A stretch of 23,472 nucleotides of DNA from Desulfotomaculum sp. (GTDB lineage: Bacteria > Bacillota > Desulfotomaculia > Desulfotomaculales > Desulfohalotomaculaceae). Positions 1-6,326 of this stretch are shown piece after piece. The notes under the pieces were generated by a model that was given only the letters and a program-made list of their open reading frames with translations, searched no databases and was not told the DNA's origin. Both the position numbers and the translations under genes were made by a program. The stretch's first letter is position 1. The number at the start of each line of letters is the position of its first letter. The stretch is taken from NCBI GenBank assembly GCA_021129815.1, contig JAJOKN010000020.1, positions 1-23,472 of the forward strand. Reading direction: 5' to 3'.

Positions 1-1051
1 TTAGCGCAGTTTTTACAAATTCCACATCGTCTTCAATTAAGGATTTTGGGAACAGGTAAAATGCTCCGTTAGGCTTTATCATTTTGAAGCCTAATTTTGT
101 CAAGTGATCGTAAAGAATATCGCGCTTTTTTTGATATTCTGCTATATTTATACTTATATGCTGCAGCTCAGCTACTAAATACTGCATAAGCGCAGGAGCA
201 TTTACAAACCCAAGCGTGCGATTGCAAAACGTGAGAGCATCGACTAGCAACTTTGAATTTCTTAGCTTTGGGTTAACTGCTATGTATCCAATGCGTTCAC
301 CGGGCAGTGCTAAATCTTTGCTGTGAGAGGTTACGAGTATAGAGTTGTCTATGTAGTTAAATACATGGGGTAGATGTGTGTTTTCATAGATTATCTTTGC
401 ATATGGTTCATCAGAAATGACATAAATAGTATTGCCAAATTCCAAAGCTTTTTCTTTGACTACTTTACCTAACTCAGCTATTATTTGCTCTGGGTATACA
501 ACACCTGTGGGGTTGTTGGGAGAATTTATTATTATTGCTTTTGTTTTTTTGCTTATTGCATTGTAAATTGCGTTTATATCTGGCATGAAATTTTCATCTG
601 TTTCTACTTCGCAAATTTTGCCGCAGTGATTGTCTATGTAAAATTGATATTCTGGGAAATACGGCTTTAGCACTATCACTTCGTCGTTGGGATTTAAGAT
701 TGATTTTAACACTACATTCAGCGCACCACCTGCTCCGCATGTCATCACGATGTTGTCAAAAGGCACTTTTATGCTGCTCTTTTGCGATATGTATTCTGCC
801 ACTTTTTTACGGGTTTTTAAGAGCCCTGCGTTATTCATATATCTGTGCATTCCAGGCAGAGGTTTAACCGCAAGTTCTTTTAATTTTTGGTGAATTTGTT
901 TTGGCGGTTCAGTTGTTGGATTTCCAAGTGAAAAGTCATATACTTTATCAGCACCGTATTTTTTGCGCAGCTTGTCTCCCTCTTCAAACATTTTGCGAAT
1001 CCACGAGGATTTTTCTAAAAACACAGATATTTTATCAGCTATGGTTTTCAT
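1..1051 (-). CDS. PLP-dependent aminotransferase, class I/II (3' end outside window)
   Basis: Translating the minus strand from ATG at 1051-1049 gives 350 uninterrupted codons that run off the window edge, so the C-terminus is missing. The N-terminal part contains DFSLGNPTTEPP and a glycine-rich TCGAGGA cofactor-binding stretch. Further on are SPNNPTG and the SDEPY motif, whose Asp and Tyr contact PLP. SHSKDLALPGER carries the Schiff-base lysine. These are the hallmarks of fold-type I aminotransferases of the aspartate/aromatic group, which exchange an amino group between an amino acid and a 2-oxo acid in the cytoplasm. A Shine-Dalgarno AGGAGTG lies 7 bases upstream of the ATG. The gene is divergent from aroF, so an aromatic aminotransferase role is tempting, but the substrate cannot be read from sequence. 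Family members are usually about 380-400 aa, so roughly 30-50 residues are missing. Confidence 0.93.
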   Translation of the reverse strand, partial: MKTIADKISVFLEKSSWIRKMFEEGDKLRKKYGADKVYDFSLGNPTTEPPKQIHQKLKELAVKPLPGMHRYMNNAGLLKTRKKVAEYISQKSSIKVPFDNIVMTCGAGGALNVVLKSILNPNDEVIVLKPYFPEYQFYIDNHCGKICEVETDENFMPDINAIYNAISKKTKAIIINSPNNPTGVVYPEQIIAELGKVVKEKALEFGNTIYVISDEPYAKIIYENTHLPHVFNYIDNSILVTSHSKDLALPGERIGYIAVNPKLRNSKLLVDALTFCNRTLGFVNAPALMQYLVAELQHISINIAEYQKKRDILYDHLTKLGFKMIKPNGAFYLFPKSLIEDDVEFVKTAL

Positions 1052-1167
1052 TGTTTAACACTCCTATTGTTTTGTCTTAATTTAATGTTTAAGAAGCCAC
1101 TGATTAATTTTATTTAGATTTAATCAATTTCGCAAATAGCTTTATTGTTTTTTGTTTTTAAACCATT

Positions 1168-1198
1168 TAGATATTTTGTTTAATAGATCAAATATCTA
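1168..1198. repeat. AT-rich inverted repeat, possible operator
   Basis: TAGATATTT at 1168-1176 and AAATATCTA at 1190-1198 are perfect reverse complements separated by 13 bases. The repeat lies between two divergent genes, upstream of the aroF promoter candidate, where an operator would be expected. Neither side has a T-run that would make it a convincing terminator. In such AT-rich DNA a 9-bp match may be chance. Confidence 0.3.
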
Positions 1199-1254
1199 TT
1201 AAGCTGATTTTATCATAAAACGAGCTTTAAGAGTAAAATTTTATGTAAAAATAA

Positions 1255-1282
1255 TTGTCATTTAGTTGATGGTTATGATAAT
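1255..1282 (+). promoter_or_regulatory. Candidate sigma-A promoter of aroF
   Basis: TTGTCA at 1255-1260 resembles a -35 box. GATAAT at 1277-1282 follows after 16 bases, and TAATAT (1279-1284) is an alternative -10 at 18 bases. A transcript from here would carry a leader of about 175 nt before aroF, which includes the leader ORF and the pairing elements described separately. It is the best match to consensus in this intergenic region, but no transcription start is known. Confidence 0.5.
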
Positions 1283-1339
1283 ATATGTTCTAAGCAGGAT
1301 GGCAGGTTGTATTTTTAGTTGTTTAAACGGTAGTACGGC

Positions 1340-1456
1340 AGGGAGGGATATTTTATGATTTGTGAAATTAAAGCCCTTTGCTTCCCTTAAATTATTTTTT
1401 TGATTGTGTTTAGCTTTTATTTATTTTTAAAAAATTGAAATTTAGAAAGGGGAGCA
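1340..1456 (+). promoter_or_regulatory. Possible mutually exclusive RNA pairing controlling aroF translation
   Basis: UGCUUCCCUU at 1379-1388 can form ten continuous pairs (one G-U) with AAGGGGAGCA at 1447-1456, which is the aroF Shine-Dalgarno. The same pyrimidine tract can instead form seven pairs (one G-U) with AGGGAGG at 1340-1346, which is the leader ORF's Shine-Dalgarno. Only one pairing can form at a time, so aroF initiation could depend on whether the leader ORF is being translated. The complementarity is visible directly. The regulatory role is inference, and Shine-Dalgarno-like purine tracts pair easily with any CCCU-rich tract. Confidence 0.35.
1355..1390 (+). CDS. Putative 11-codon leader ORF upstream of aroF
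   Basis: ATG at 1355 opens an 11-codon frame, MICEIKALCFP, ending in TAA. It has an excellent Shine-Dalgarno (GGGAGGG, 1341-1347) at normal spacing, better than that of many full genes here. The last codons (TGC TTC CCT) contain a pyrimidine stretch complementary both to this ORF's own Shine-Dalgarno and to that of aroF. The peptide has no run of Phe, Tyr or Trp, so it does not look like a classical amino-acid attenuator. Translation of this ORF is inference. Confidence 0.4.
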   Translation: MICEIKALCFP

Positions 1457-1463
1457 TGTTTAT

Positions 1464-2489
1464 ATGATTATTGTAATGAATCATGATGCAACTGAGCAAG
1501 AAATTGATAATGTTGTAAAAAGATTGGAAGAAGTTGGATTTAAAATACATTTATCAAGAGGTGTAGAGCGTACTGTAATTGGAGCAGTTGGAGATGAGTC
1601 AAAGCTAAATGATGTGGCAATAGCAGCTATGAGTGGAGTTGAAAAAGTGCTGCCGATAACAAGACCTTATAAGATAGCGTCGCGAGATTTTAAACAGGAA
1701 GATACAGTAGTCAAAGTTGGAAATATAGAGATTGGCGGTGGCAGCCTGCACGTTATGGCGGGTCCATGCGCGGTTGAAAGTAGAGAACAATTACTTACAG
1801 CAGCAGAAGAAGTAAAGAAGGCTGGGGCATCTATTTTGAGAGGTGGCGCTTTTAAACCTAGAACTTCACCATATTCATTTCAAGGGCTGGGAGAAGAAGG
1901 TTTAAAGCTACTTGCAGAAGCCAGAGAGGTTACAGGGTTACCTGTAGTGACAGAAGTGATGGACGCAAGCCTGTTGCCGCTTTTGTGTGAATATGCGGAT
2001 ATACTGCAGATTGGTGCGCGCAACATGCAGAATTTCTTTTTGCTACGAGAAGTGGCAAAAACTGACAAGCCTGTTTTGTTAAAGCGCGGTCCTGCTGCTA
2101 CAATTGAAGAGTGGCTTATGGCAGCAGAGTATATACTTGCAGGTGGAAATCCAAATGTTATATTATGCGAACGGGGTATTAAAGGATTTGACACCTATAC
2201 GCGCAACACTTTGGATTTGACGGCAGTTGCAGTAGTCAAGCACCTTTCGCATTTGCCGGTGGTTGTTGATCCCAGCCATGCTATAGGAAACTGGCGCTTT
2301 GTCCATACTATGTCGGTAGCAGCGGCAGCAGCTGGAGTTGACGGGCTCATAATAGAAGTGCACCCAAATCCTGAAAAAGCGCTTTGCGATGGACCGCAAT
2401 CGCTTACACCTAAGAAATTTGCAAGGCTTATGGAAGATATAAAGATCGTAACAGATGTGATGAGGAATAATCGGAAGAAAGAGGAGTAG
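1464..2489 (+). CDS. aroF: 3-deoxy-7-phosphoheptulonate synthase (DAHP synthase), type I-beta with N-terminal regulatory domain
   Basis: This 341-aa enzyme condenses phosphoenolpyruvate and erythrose 4-phosphate to DAHP, the first step of the shikimate pathway. Residues 1-70 form the ferredoxin-like domain that lets aromatic end products inhibit type I-beta enzymes (as in Thermotoga). Residues about 80-330 are the TIM barrel. Visible active-site motifs are GPCAVES, LRGGAFKPRTSPYSF, KRGPAATIEEW, ILCERGIKGFDTYTRN and VDPSHAIG. The ATG at 1464 follows Shine-Dalgarno AAAGGGGAG by 9 bases. An ATG at 1456 sits one base after that site and reads only three codons to a TGA overlapping the true start. 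The gene heads a run of aromatic genes with tyrA and aroA, interrupted by a decayed nuclease gene. The leader may control translation (see 1340-1456). Confidence 0.96.
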   Translation: MIIVMNHDATEQEIDNVVKRLEEVGFKIHLSRGVERTVIGAVGDESKLNDVAIAAMSGVEKVLPITRPYKIASRDFKQEDTVVKVGNIEIGGGSLHVMAGPCAVESREQLLTAAEEVKKAGASILRGGAFKPRTSPYSFQGLGEEGLKLLAEAREVTGLPVVTEVMDASLLPLLCEYADILQIGARNMQNFFLLREVAKTDKPVLLKRGPAATIEEWLMAAEYILAGGNPNVILCERGIKGFDTYTRNTLDLTAVAVVKHLSHLPVVVDPSHAIGNWRFVHTMSVAAAAAGVDGLIIEVHPNPEKALCDGPQSLTPKKFARLMEDIKIVTDVMRNNRKKEE

Positions 2490-2498
2490 CTTGTATAA

Positions 2499-3095
2499 AT
2501 GAACGCAGATGCGCTCTGGAAAGATGTGATAGAAGATTTTTTGGAAGAGTTTATAAAATTCTTTTTGCCAAAAGCTTTATAGCAAAATAGATTTTACAAA
2601 GGGATTTAACTTTAAAGAGCAGGAACTTAAGAAGCTATTTTTGGATAGCGAAAAGAAGCAAATAGATAAATTGGTGCAGGTTTATTTAAAAGATGGCAGC
2701 GAAAAGTGGATATTGATTCACATAGAAGTGCAGGGATATTATGATTTAAACTTTCCGGAGCGCATGTTTAAGTATTTTTATAGGATTTATGATAAGTATG
2801 GGAAAAAGATTGTAGCTCTAGCAATATTTTTGGAATATGAAAGAAAGTTGGTTGAAATAAAAGGAGGTGCAGAGGCAGTGGGACTTACTTGGGATAAATC
2901 GAATTTGGCACGGGTATATAAGCAAATAGGGATAGAAGAAGGGGTAAAAAAAGTATTGAAAAAGGAATAGAAAAGGGAAGAAAATTACAATCAATTGAAA
3001 TAGCTAAAAATCTTTTATCGTTAGGACTTGATATAGAACAGATACAAAAGGCAACTGGAATTTCGGAAGAAGAAATTAAGAAGTTGGTTCATTAA
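2499..3095 (+). pseudogene. Decayed Rpn/YhgA-like PD-(D/E)XK nuclease (putative transposase family) gene
   Basis: Three reading frames must be joined to recover one protein. ATG at 2499 reads MNADALWKDVIEDFLEEF until TAG at 2580-2582. One base out of phase, the frame continues YSKIDFTKGFNF and then through 2641-2970, including WILIHIEVQGYYDLNFPER, which holds the E-x-Q of the nuclease core. A second shift at the A-run near 2946-2952 restores the first phase, giving GIEKGRKLQSIEIAKNLLSL and ending at TAA 3093. Between IFLEYERK and YKQIGIEEG the protein is much shorter than intact relatives, suggesting an internal deletion as well. Such proteins, common in clostridia, are linked to RecA-independent recombination. 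The copy lies between aroF and tyrA, consistent with an old insertion. It is most probably non-functional. The family assignment is by motif memory. Confidence 0.75.
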
Positions 3096-3119
3096 ATTTG
3101 GCTAAAGGAGTTCTTTAGC

Positions 3120-4214
3120 ATGTTTTGCCGTGTTTCGATTATTGGTGTGGGACTTATTGGTGGTTCTTTAGGGCTTGCTTTAAAGCAAAGGCAGTTAGCA
3201 GGTGAGGTTATAGGTTTTGATATTAATGATCAAAACATAAAAATGGCTTTATTTGAGGGAGCCATAGATAAAAGAGCTGAATCACTTGTTGAAGCTGTAC
3301 AGGGTGTGGATTTAGTAGTCTTGGCTGTGCCTGTGTTAGCTATAGAAAAAGCTTTGAAACAAATTGCAAAATATTTAAAACCAAAAGCTATTGTTACTGA
3401 TGTGGGCAGCGTTAAATCTAGGATAATTGAGGTTGCTGATAAATATATTCCTGAAAATGTGTATTTCATAGGTGGGCACCCGATGGCTGGATCGGAAGTT
3501 TCAGGCATGAAGGGTGCCGATCCTTATTTATTTGAGAATGCATATTATATTTTGACTCCTAGCAATAAAGCTGATGATAGAGCATTGAGGGATTTGCGTG
3601 TAATGTTAGAATCTTTAGGTGCTCATGTTGTAGAGATGCCAGCACAAAAGCATGATAGAGTTGTAGCTCTCTTAAGTCATCTGCCGCACTTAACTGCTTC
3701 AGCTCTTGTGAATACTCTTGCAAAAGCCCCGGATTATCTAGAAATAATGTCGCTGGCAGCAGGTGGGTTTCGAGATACAACTAGGGTTGCATCAGGAAAT
3801 CCTTTGATGTGGAAAGATATATTTCAGGCTAATCGTGATCAGTTGCTGGATGCTATATCTATGTTTCGCGATGTGCTTGATGAATATGAAAGGCTTATAA
3901 TATCTGATGAAAGAGGCTTAGTGGAAAAGTTGGAACAGGCAAAAAAAGTAAGATCACTTATTCCTGAGCGAAAGAAAGGTTATTTGCCGGTTCATTATGA
4001 GGTGTTGCTGAGTGTGCCTGATAAGCCGGGTGTTATTGCAGATTTTTCAGCAATATTAGGGAAGAATAAAATAAATATAGCTGATTTAGAAATACTCAGG
4101 GTTCGTGAAGGATGCGGCGGTACTATGCGCTTGGCTTTTGCAACCAAAGACGAACAAAACAAAGCAGTTAAAGTGCTGGTAGAACATGGTTACAAAGCGC
4201 GAGCGCTTAATTGA
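3120..4214 (+). CDS. tyrA: Prephenate dehydrogenase with C-terminal ACT domain
   Basis: This 364-aa protein oxidatively decarboxylates prephenate to 4-hydroxyphenylpyruvate for tyrosine synthesis, using NAD(P). The N-terminus has the Rossmann motif IGVGLIGGSLG. It is followed by DVGSVKSRI and GGHPMAGSEVSGMKGA, then the helical domain with LLSHLPHLTASAL. From about residue 290 a typical ACT domain begins (LLSVPDKPGVIADFSAILGK), which in this family binds tyrosine for feedback control. The ATG at 3120 follows AAAGGAG (about 3104-3110) by about 9 bases. It ends 22 bases before the aroA start, indicating translational proximity and likely co-transcription. The length is usual for ACT-containing TyrA of Firmicutes. 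Confidence 0.95.
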   Translation: MFCRVSIIGVGLIGGSLGLALKQRQLAGEVIGFDINDQNIKMALFEGAIDKRAESLVEAVQGVDLVVLAVPVLAIEKALKQIAKYLKPKAIVTDVGSVKSRIIEVADKYIPENVYFIGGHPMAGSEVSGMKGADPYLFENAYYILTPSNKADDRALRDLRVMLESLGAHVVEMPAQKHDRVVALLSHLPHLTASALVNTLAKAPDYLEIMSLAAGGFRDTTRVASGNPLMWKDIFQANRDQLLDAISMFRDVLDEYERLIISDERGLVEKLEQAKKVRSLIPERKKGYLPVHYEVLLSVPDKPGVIADFSAILGKNKINIADLEILRVREGCGGTMRLAFATKDEQNKAVKVLVEHGYKARALN

Positions 4215-4236
4215 ATAAGTGATTGGAGTTGTATAT

Positions 4237-5523
4237 ATGTTAAGTGTGAGAAAATGCAAGCGCATAGAAGGAATTATAAACGTGCCTGGCGATAAATCTA
4301 TATCGCATAGAGCAGTGATGTTGGGTTCGTTAGCAAAAGGGAAGACAGTTATACGAAATTTTTTAATGGGAGAAGACTGTTTATCTACTATTGCTTGTTT
4401 TAGAGCGCTGGGAGTGAAGATAGATGTTTTTGAAAAAGAAGTTGTGGTATATGGCAGCGGGTTTGGCTTGAGTGAGCCTGATGATGTGCTTGATTGTGGG
4501 AATTCAGGCACTACTGCGCGGCTCATGCTAGGAATTCTTGCGGGACAGAATTTTTGCAGCATTGTTACAGGAGATGATTCGCTCAAGAAACGCCCTATGA
4601 AGCGTGTGGTTGACCCGCTTTTAAAGATGGGAGCAAAGTTTTTAGGCAAAAAAGACTCTACATTGCTGCCGCTTGCAGTAAAAGGCGGAGAATTAAAACC
4701 CATTTACTATGAAATGCCCGTTGCAAGTGCACAAGTTAAGTCCTGTATATTGCTTGCAGGGTTGTTTGCTGATGGAGTTACATATGTAAAAGAACCAGCA
4801 TTGACACGCGATCATACAGAGCGAATGCTGAAGCATTTTGGTGCAGAAGTAGATATTGAGCATGATAATAAAATTGTTTCAGTAAAGGGGTGTCCTGTCT
4901 TAAATGGTTGTGAAGTAATTGTGCCGGGGGATATATCTTCTGCTGCATTTTTTATGGTAGCTGCTGCAGCGATACCCGAATCAGATATTATTATAAAAGA
5001 TGTGGGTTTGAATCCAACGCGTGATGGAATAATAGAAGTATTGCAGGAGATGGGAGCAGATATAAAAATCATAGATAGTAAGATGAAAGCAGGAGAACCT
5101 GTGGGAGATATTCGAATAATAGGAGGTAAATTAAAAGGTGCAGTAGTAGGCGGAAGCATCATCCCAAGGCTTATTGATGAAATACCTGTTTTAGCAGTAG
5201 CAGCAGCAGTAGCGGAAGGCAAAACGGTATTTAAAGATGCAAAAGAGCTTAGAGTGAAAGAAACAGATCGCATAGCTGCTGTTGCAAGAGAATTGGCTAA
5301 GTTTGGAGTGCATGTTGAAGAAAAGCCCGATGGCATGATAGTACATGGCACAAAATCATTAAATGGTGCTGTTTGTGAGAGTTATGGAGACCACAGAATT
5401 GCTATGGCTATGGCGATAGCAGGGCTTTTAGCTGAAGGAGAGACGATAATAAAAAATACAGAAAGTATAAACATATCCTTCCCGAGTTTTGAAAATTTGT
5501 TAAAATCTGTAGCAGTTTTTTGA
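4237..5523 (+). CDS. aroA: 3-phosphoshikimate 1-carboxyvinyltransferase (EPSP synthase)
   Basis: This protein of about 428 aa transfers the enolpyruvyl group of PEP to shikimate 3-phosphate, the sixth shikimate step. Visible motifs are VPGDKSISHRAVMLGSLAKG at the N-terminus, then LDCGNSGTTARLMLG, VASAQVKSCILLAGL, GDISSAAFF, RLIDEIPVLAVAAA, ELRVKETDRIA and the C-terminal YGDHRIAMAMAIAG. The frame is open upstream to a GTG at 4219, but I choose ATG 4237. It has GGAG at 4225-4228 eight bases before it, and the protein then begins MLSVRKCKRIEG, as relatives do. It lies just after tyrA. No aroB, aroC, aroE or aroK is in the window. Confidence 0.95.
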   Translation: MLSVRKCKRIEGIINVPGDKSISHRAVMLGSLAKGKTVIRNFLMGEDCLSTIACFRALGVKIDVFEKEVVVYGSGFGLSEPDDVLDCGNSGTTARLMLGILAGQNFCSIVTGDDSLKKRPMKRVVDPLLKMGAKFLGKKDSTLLPLAVKGGELKPIYYEMPVASAQVKSCILLAGLFADGVTYVKEPALTRDHTERMLKHFGAEVDIEHDNKIVSVKGCPVLNGCEVIVPGDISSAAFFMVAAAAIPESDIIIKDVGLNPTRDGIIEVLQEMGADIKIIDSKMKAGEPVGDIRIIGGKLKGAVVGGSIIPRLIDEIPVLAVAAAVAEGKTVFKDAKELRVKETDRIAAVARELAKFGVHVEEKPDGMIVHGTKSLNGAVCESYGDHRIAMAMAIAGLLAEGETIIKNTESINISFPSFENLLKSVAVF

Positions 5524-5526
5524 TAG

Positions 5527-5542
5527 ATTAATTTAAATTAAT
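5527..5542. repeat. 16-bp perfect AT palindrome after aroA
   Basis: ATTAATTTAAATTAAT is its own reverse complement and begins three bases after the aroA stop codon. It has no loop and no GC pairs, so it is a poor terminator. It could be a protein-binding palindrome ahead of cmk or chance in AT-rich DNA. The 127-base gap before cmk shows no clear promoter. Confidence 0.3.
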
Positions 5543-5650
5543 TGCAGGATATTAGGAAAATGTATCGAAATAAATCTTAAAATCAAGAGATATTGTAAAG
5601 TTTTTGTAGAAAGAATAAATTTTAAAAGCAAAAGCTAAAGGTGTTGAGGC

Positions 5651-6313
5651 ATGAAGAAAAAACTTAATATTGCAATTGATGGTCCAGCAGGTGCTGGCAA
5701 AAGCACTGTTGCAAAAATGATAGCATCCAGGTTAGGTTTGCTTTATGTAGATACTGGGAGCATGTACCGCGCATTGACGTTAAAAGCAATAAATTTGAAT
5801 ATAGGCTTTAGTGAAAAAGAACTTGTGCGTTTGTGCGAGGACTTGGATATTGAATTAGTTTATGAGAATGGCGAGTGTAGGGTACTTTTAGATGGACAAG
5901 ATGTGACTGAAGAAATACGCACACCAAAAGTATCGCAAAATGTTTCCTTTGTGGCAAGTATACCGCAAGTGCGTGAAAATATGGTTATGCGTCAGCAGTT
6001 GATGGCTAAAAATGGCGGTGTAGTTATGGATGGAAGGGATATAGGTACAAGAGTGATGAAAAATGCAGATTTCAAATTTTTTTTGACGGCATCTATTGAA
6101 GAGCGTGCTAGGCGGCGCCTTATATATTTAAAAGAAAAGGGATATGACGTGAGTTTGAGTGATGTAATTGCTGAAATTTCCGAAAGAGATGATATAGATA
6201 AAAAGCGTTCAGTCGATCCCTTAGTGCCGGCTGAAGATGCTATTATAATAGATACTACTGACTTGACAGCAGAGCAAGTTGTGGACAAAATGCTCAGCTA
6301 TATAAAAATTTGA
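5651..6313 (+). CDS. cmk: Cytidylate kinase
   Basis: This 220-aa P-loop kinase phosphorylates CMP and dCMP with ATP. The Walker A motif IDGPAGAGKSTVAKM is at residues 8-22, followed by VDTGSMYRALTLKA, MDGRDIGTRVMKNADFKFFL and SIEERARRR, all typical of Cmk. A conserved KRSVDPLVPA-type segment near the C-terminus binds the nucleotide. ATG 5651 is preceded by AAAGGTG and GAGG. The stop TGA (6311-6313) lies inside the Shine-Dalgarno of the following ispH-rpsA gene, so the two are almost certainly co-translated. The cmk-ispH-rpsA order is a known clostridial arrangement. Confidence 0.95.
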   Translation: MKKKLNIAIDGPAGAGKSTVAKMIASRLGLLYVDTGSMYRALTLKAINLNIGFSEKELVRLCEDLDIELVYENGECRVLLDGQDVTEEIRTPKVSQNVSFVASIPQVRENMVMRQQLMAKNGGVVMDGRDIGTRVMKNADFKFFLTASIEERARRRLIYLKEKGYDVSLSDVIAEISERDDIDKKRSVDPLVPAEDAIIIDTTDLTAEQVVDKMLSYIKI

Positions 6314-6326
6314 GGTGAGTATTTGT

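Larger units (their letters stand above)
1052..1463. other. Divergent intergenic control region between the aminotransferase and aroF
   Basis: These 412 bases contain no full-size gene. The minus-strand gene's Shine-Dalgarno lies at the left end. An AT-rich 9-bp inverted repeat lies at 1168-1198. A sigma-A-like promoter facing aroF lies at 1255-1282, followed by a short GC-rich island (about 1294-1348), an 11-codon leader ORF at 1355-1390, a T-rich stretch, and the aroF Shine-Dalgarno at 1446-1454. Separate entries describe these parts. Confidence 0.8.

Noticed and set aside
485..893. Plus-strand frames in the first kilobase
   Set aside because: They lie antisense to the aminotransferase, whose motifs and uninterrupted frame are clear.
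1320..1400. T-box-like motif upstream of aroF (ACGGTAGTACGGCAGG)
   Set aside because: It lacks the UGGN that pairs with the tRNA acceptor end. The leader is too short and AT-rich for a Stem I, and there is no terminator of T-box type after it.
1880..2194. Long antisense frame within aroF, and similar frames opposite tyrA, aroA, rpsA, hpf and secA
   Set aside because: Serine/threonine-rich antisense shadows of well-identified genes, without ribosome sites or family motifs.
4219..4236. Upstream GTG start for aroA
   Set aside because: ATG 4237 has the Shine-Dalgarno at correct spacing and matches the family N-terminus.
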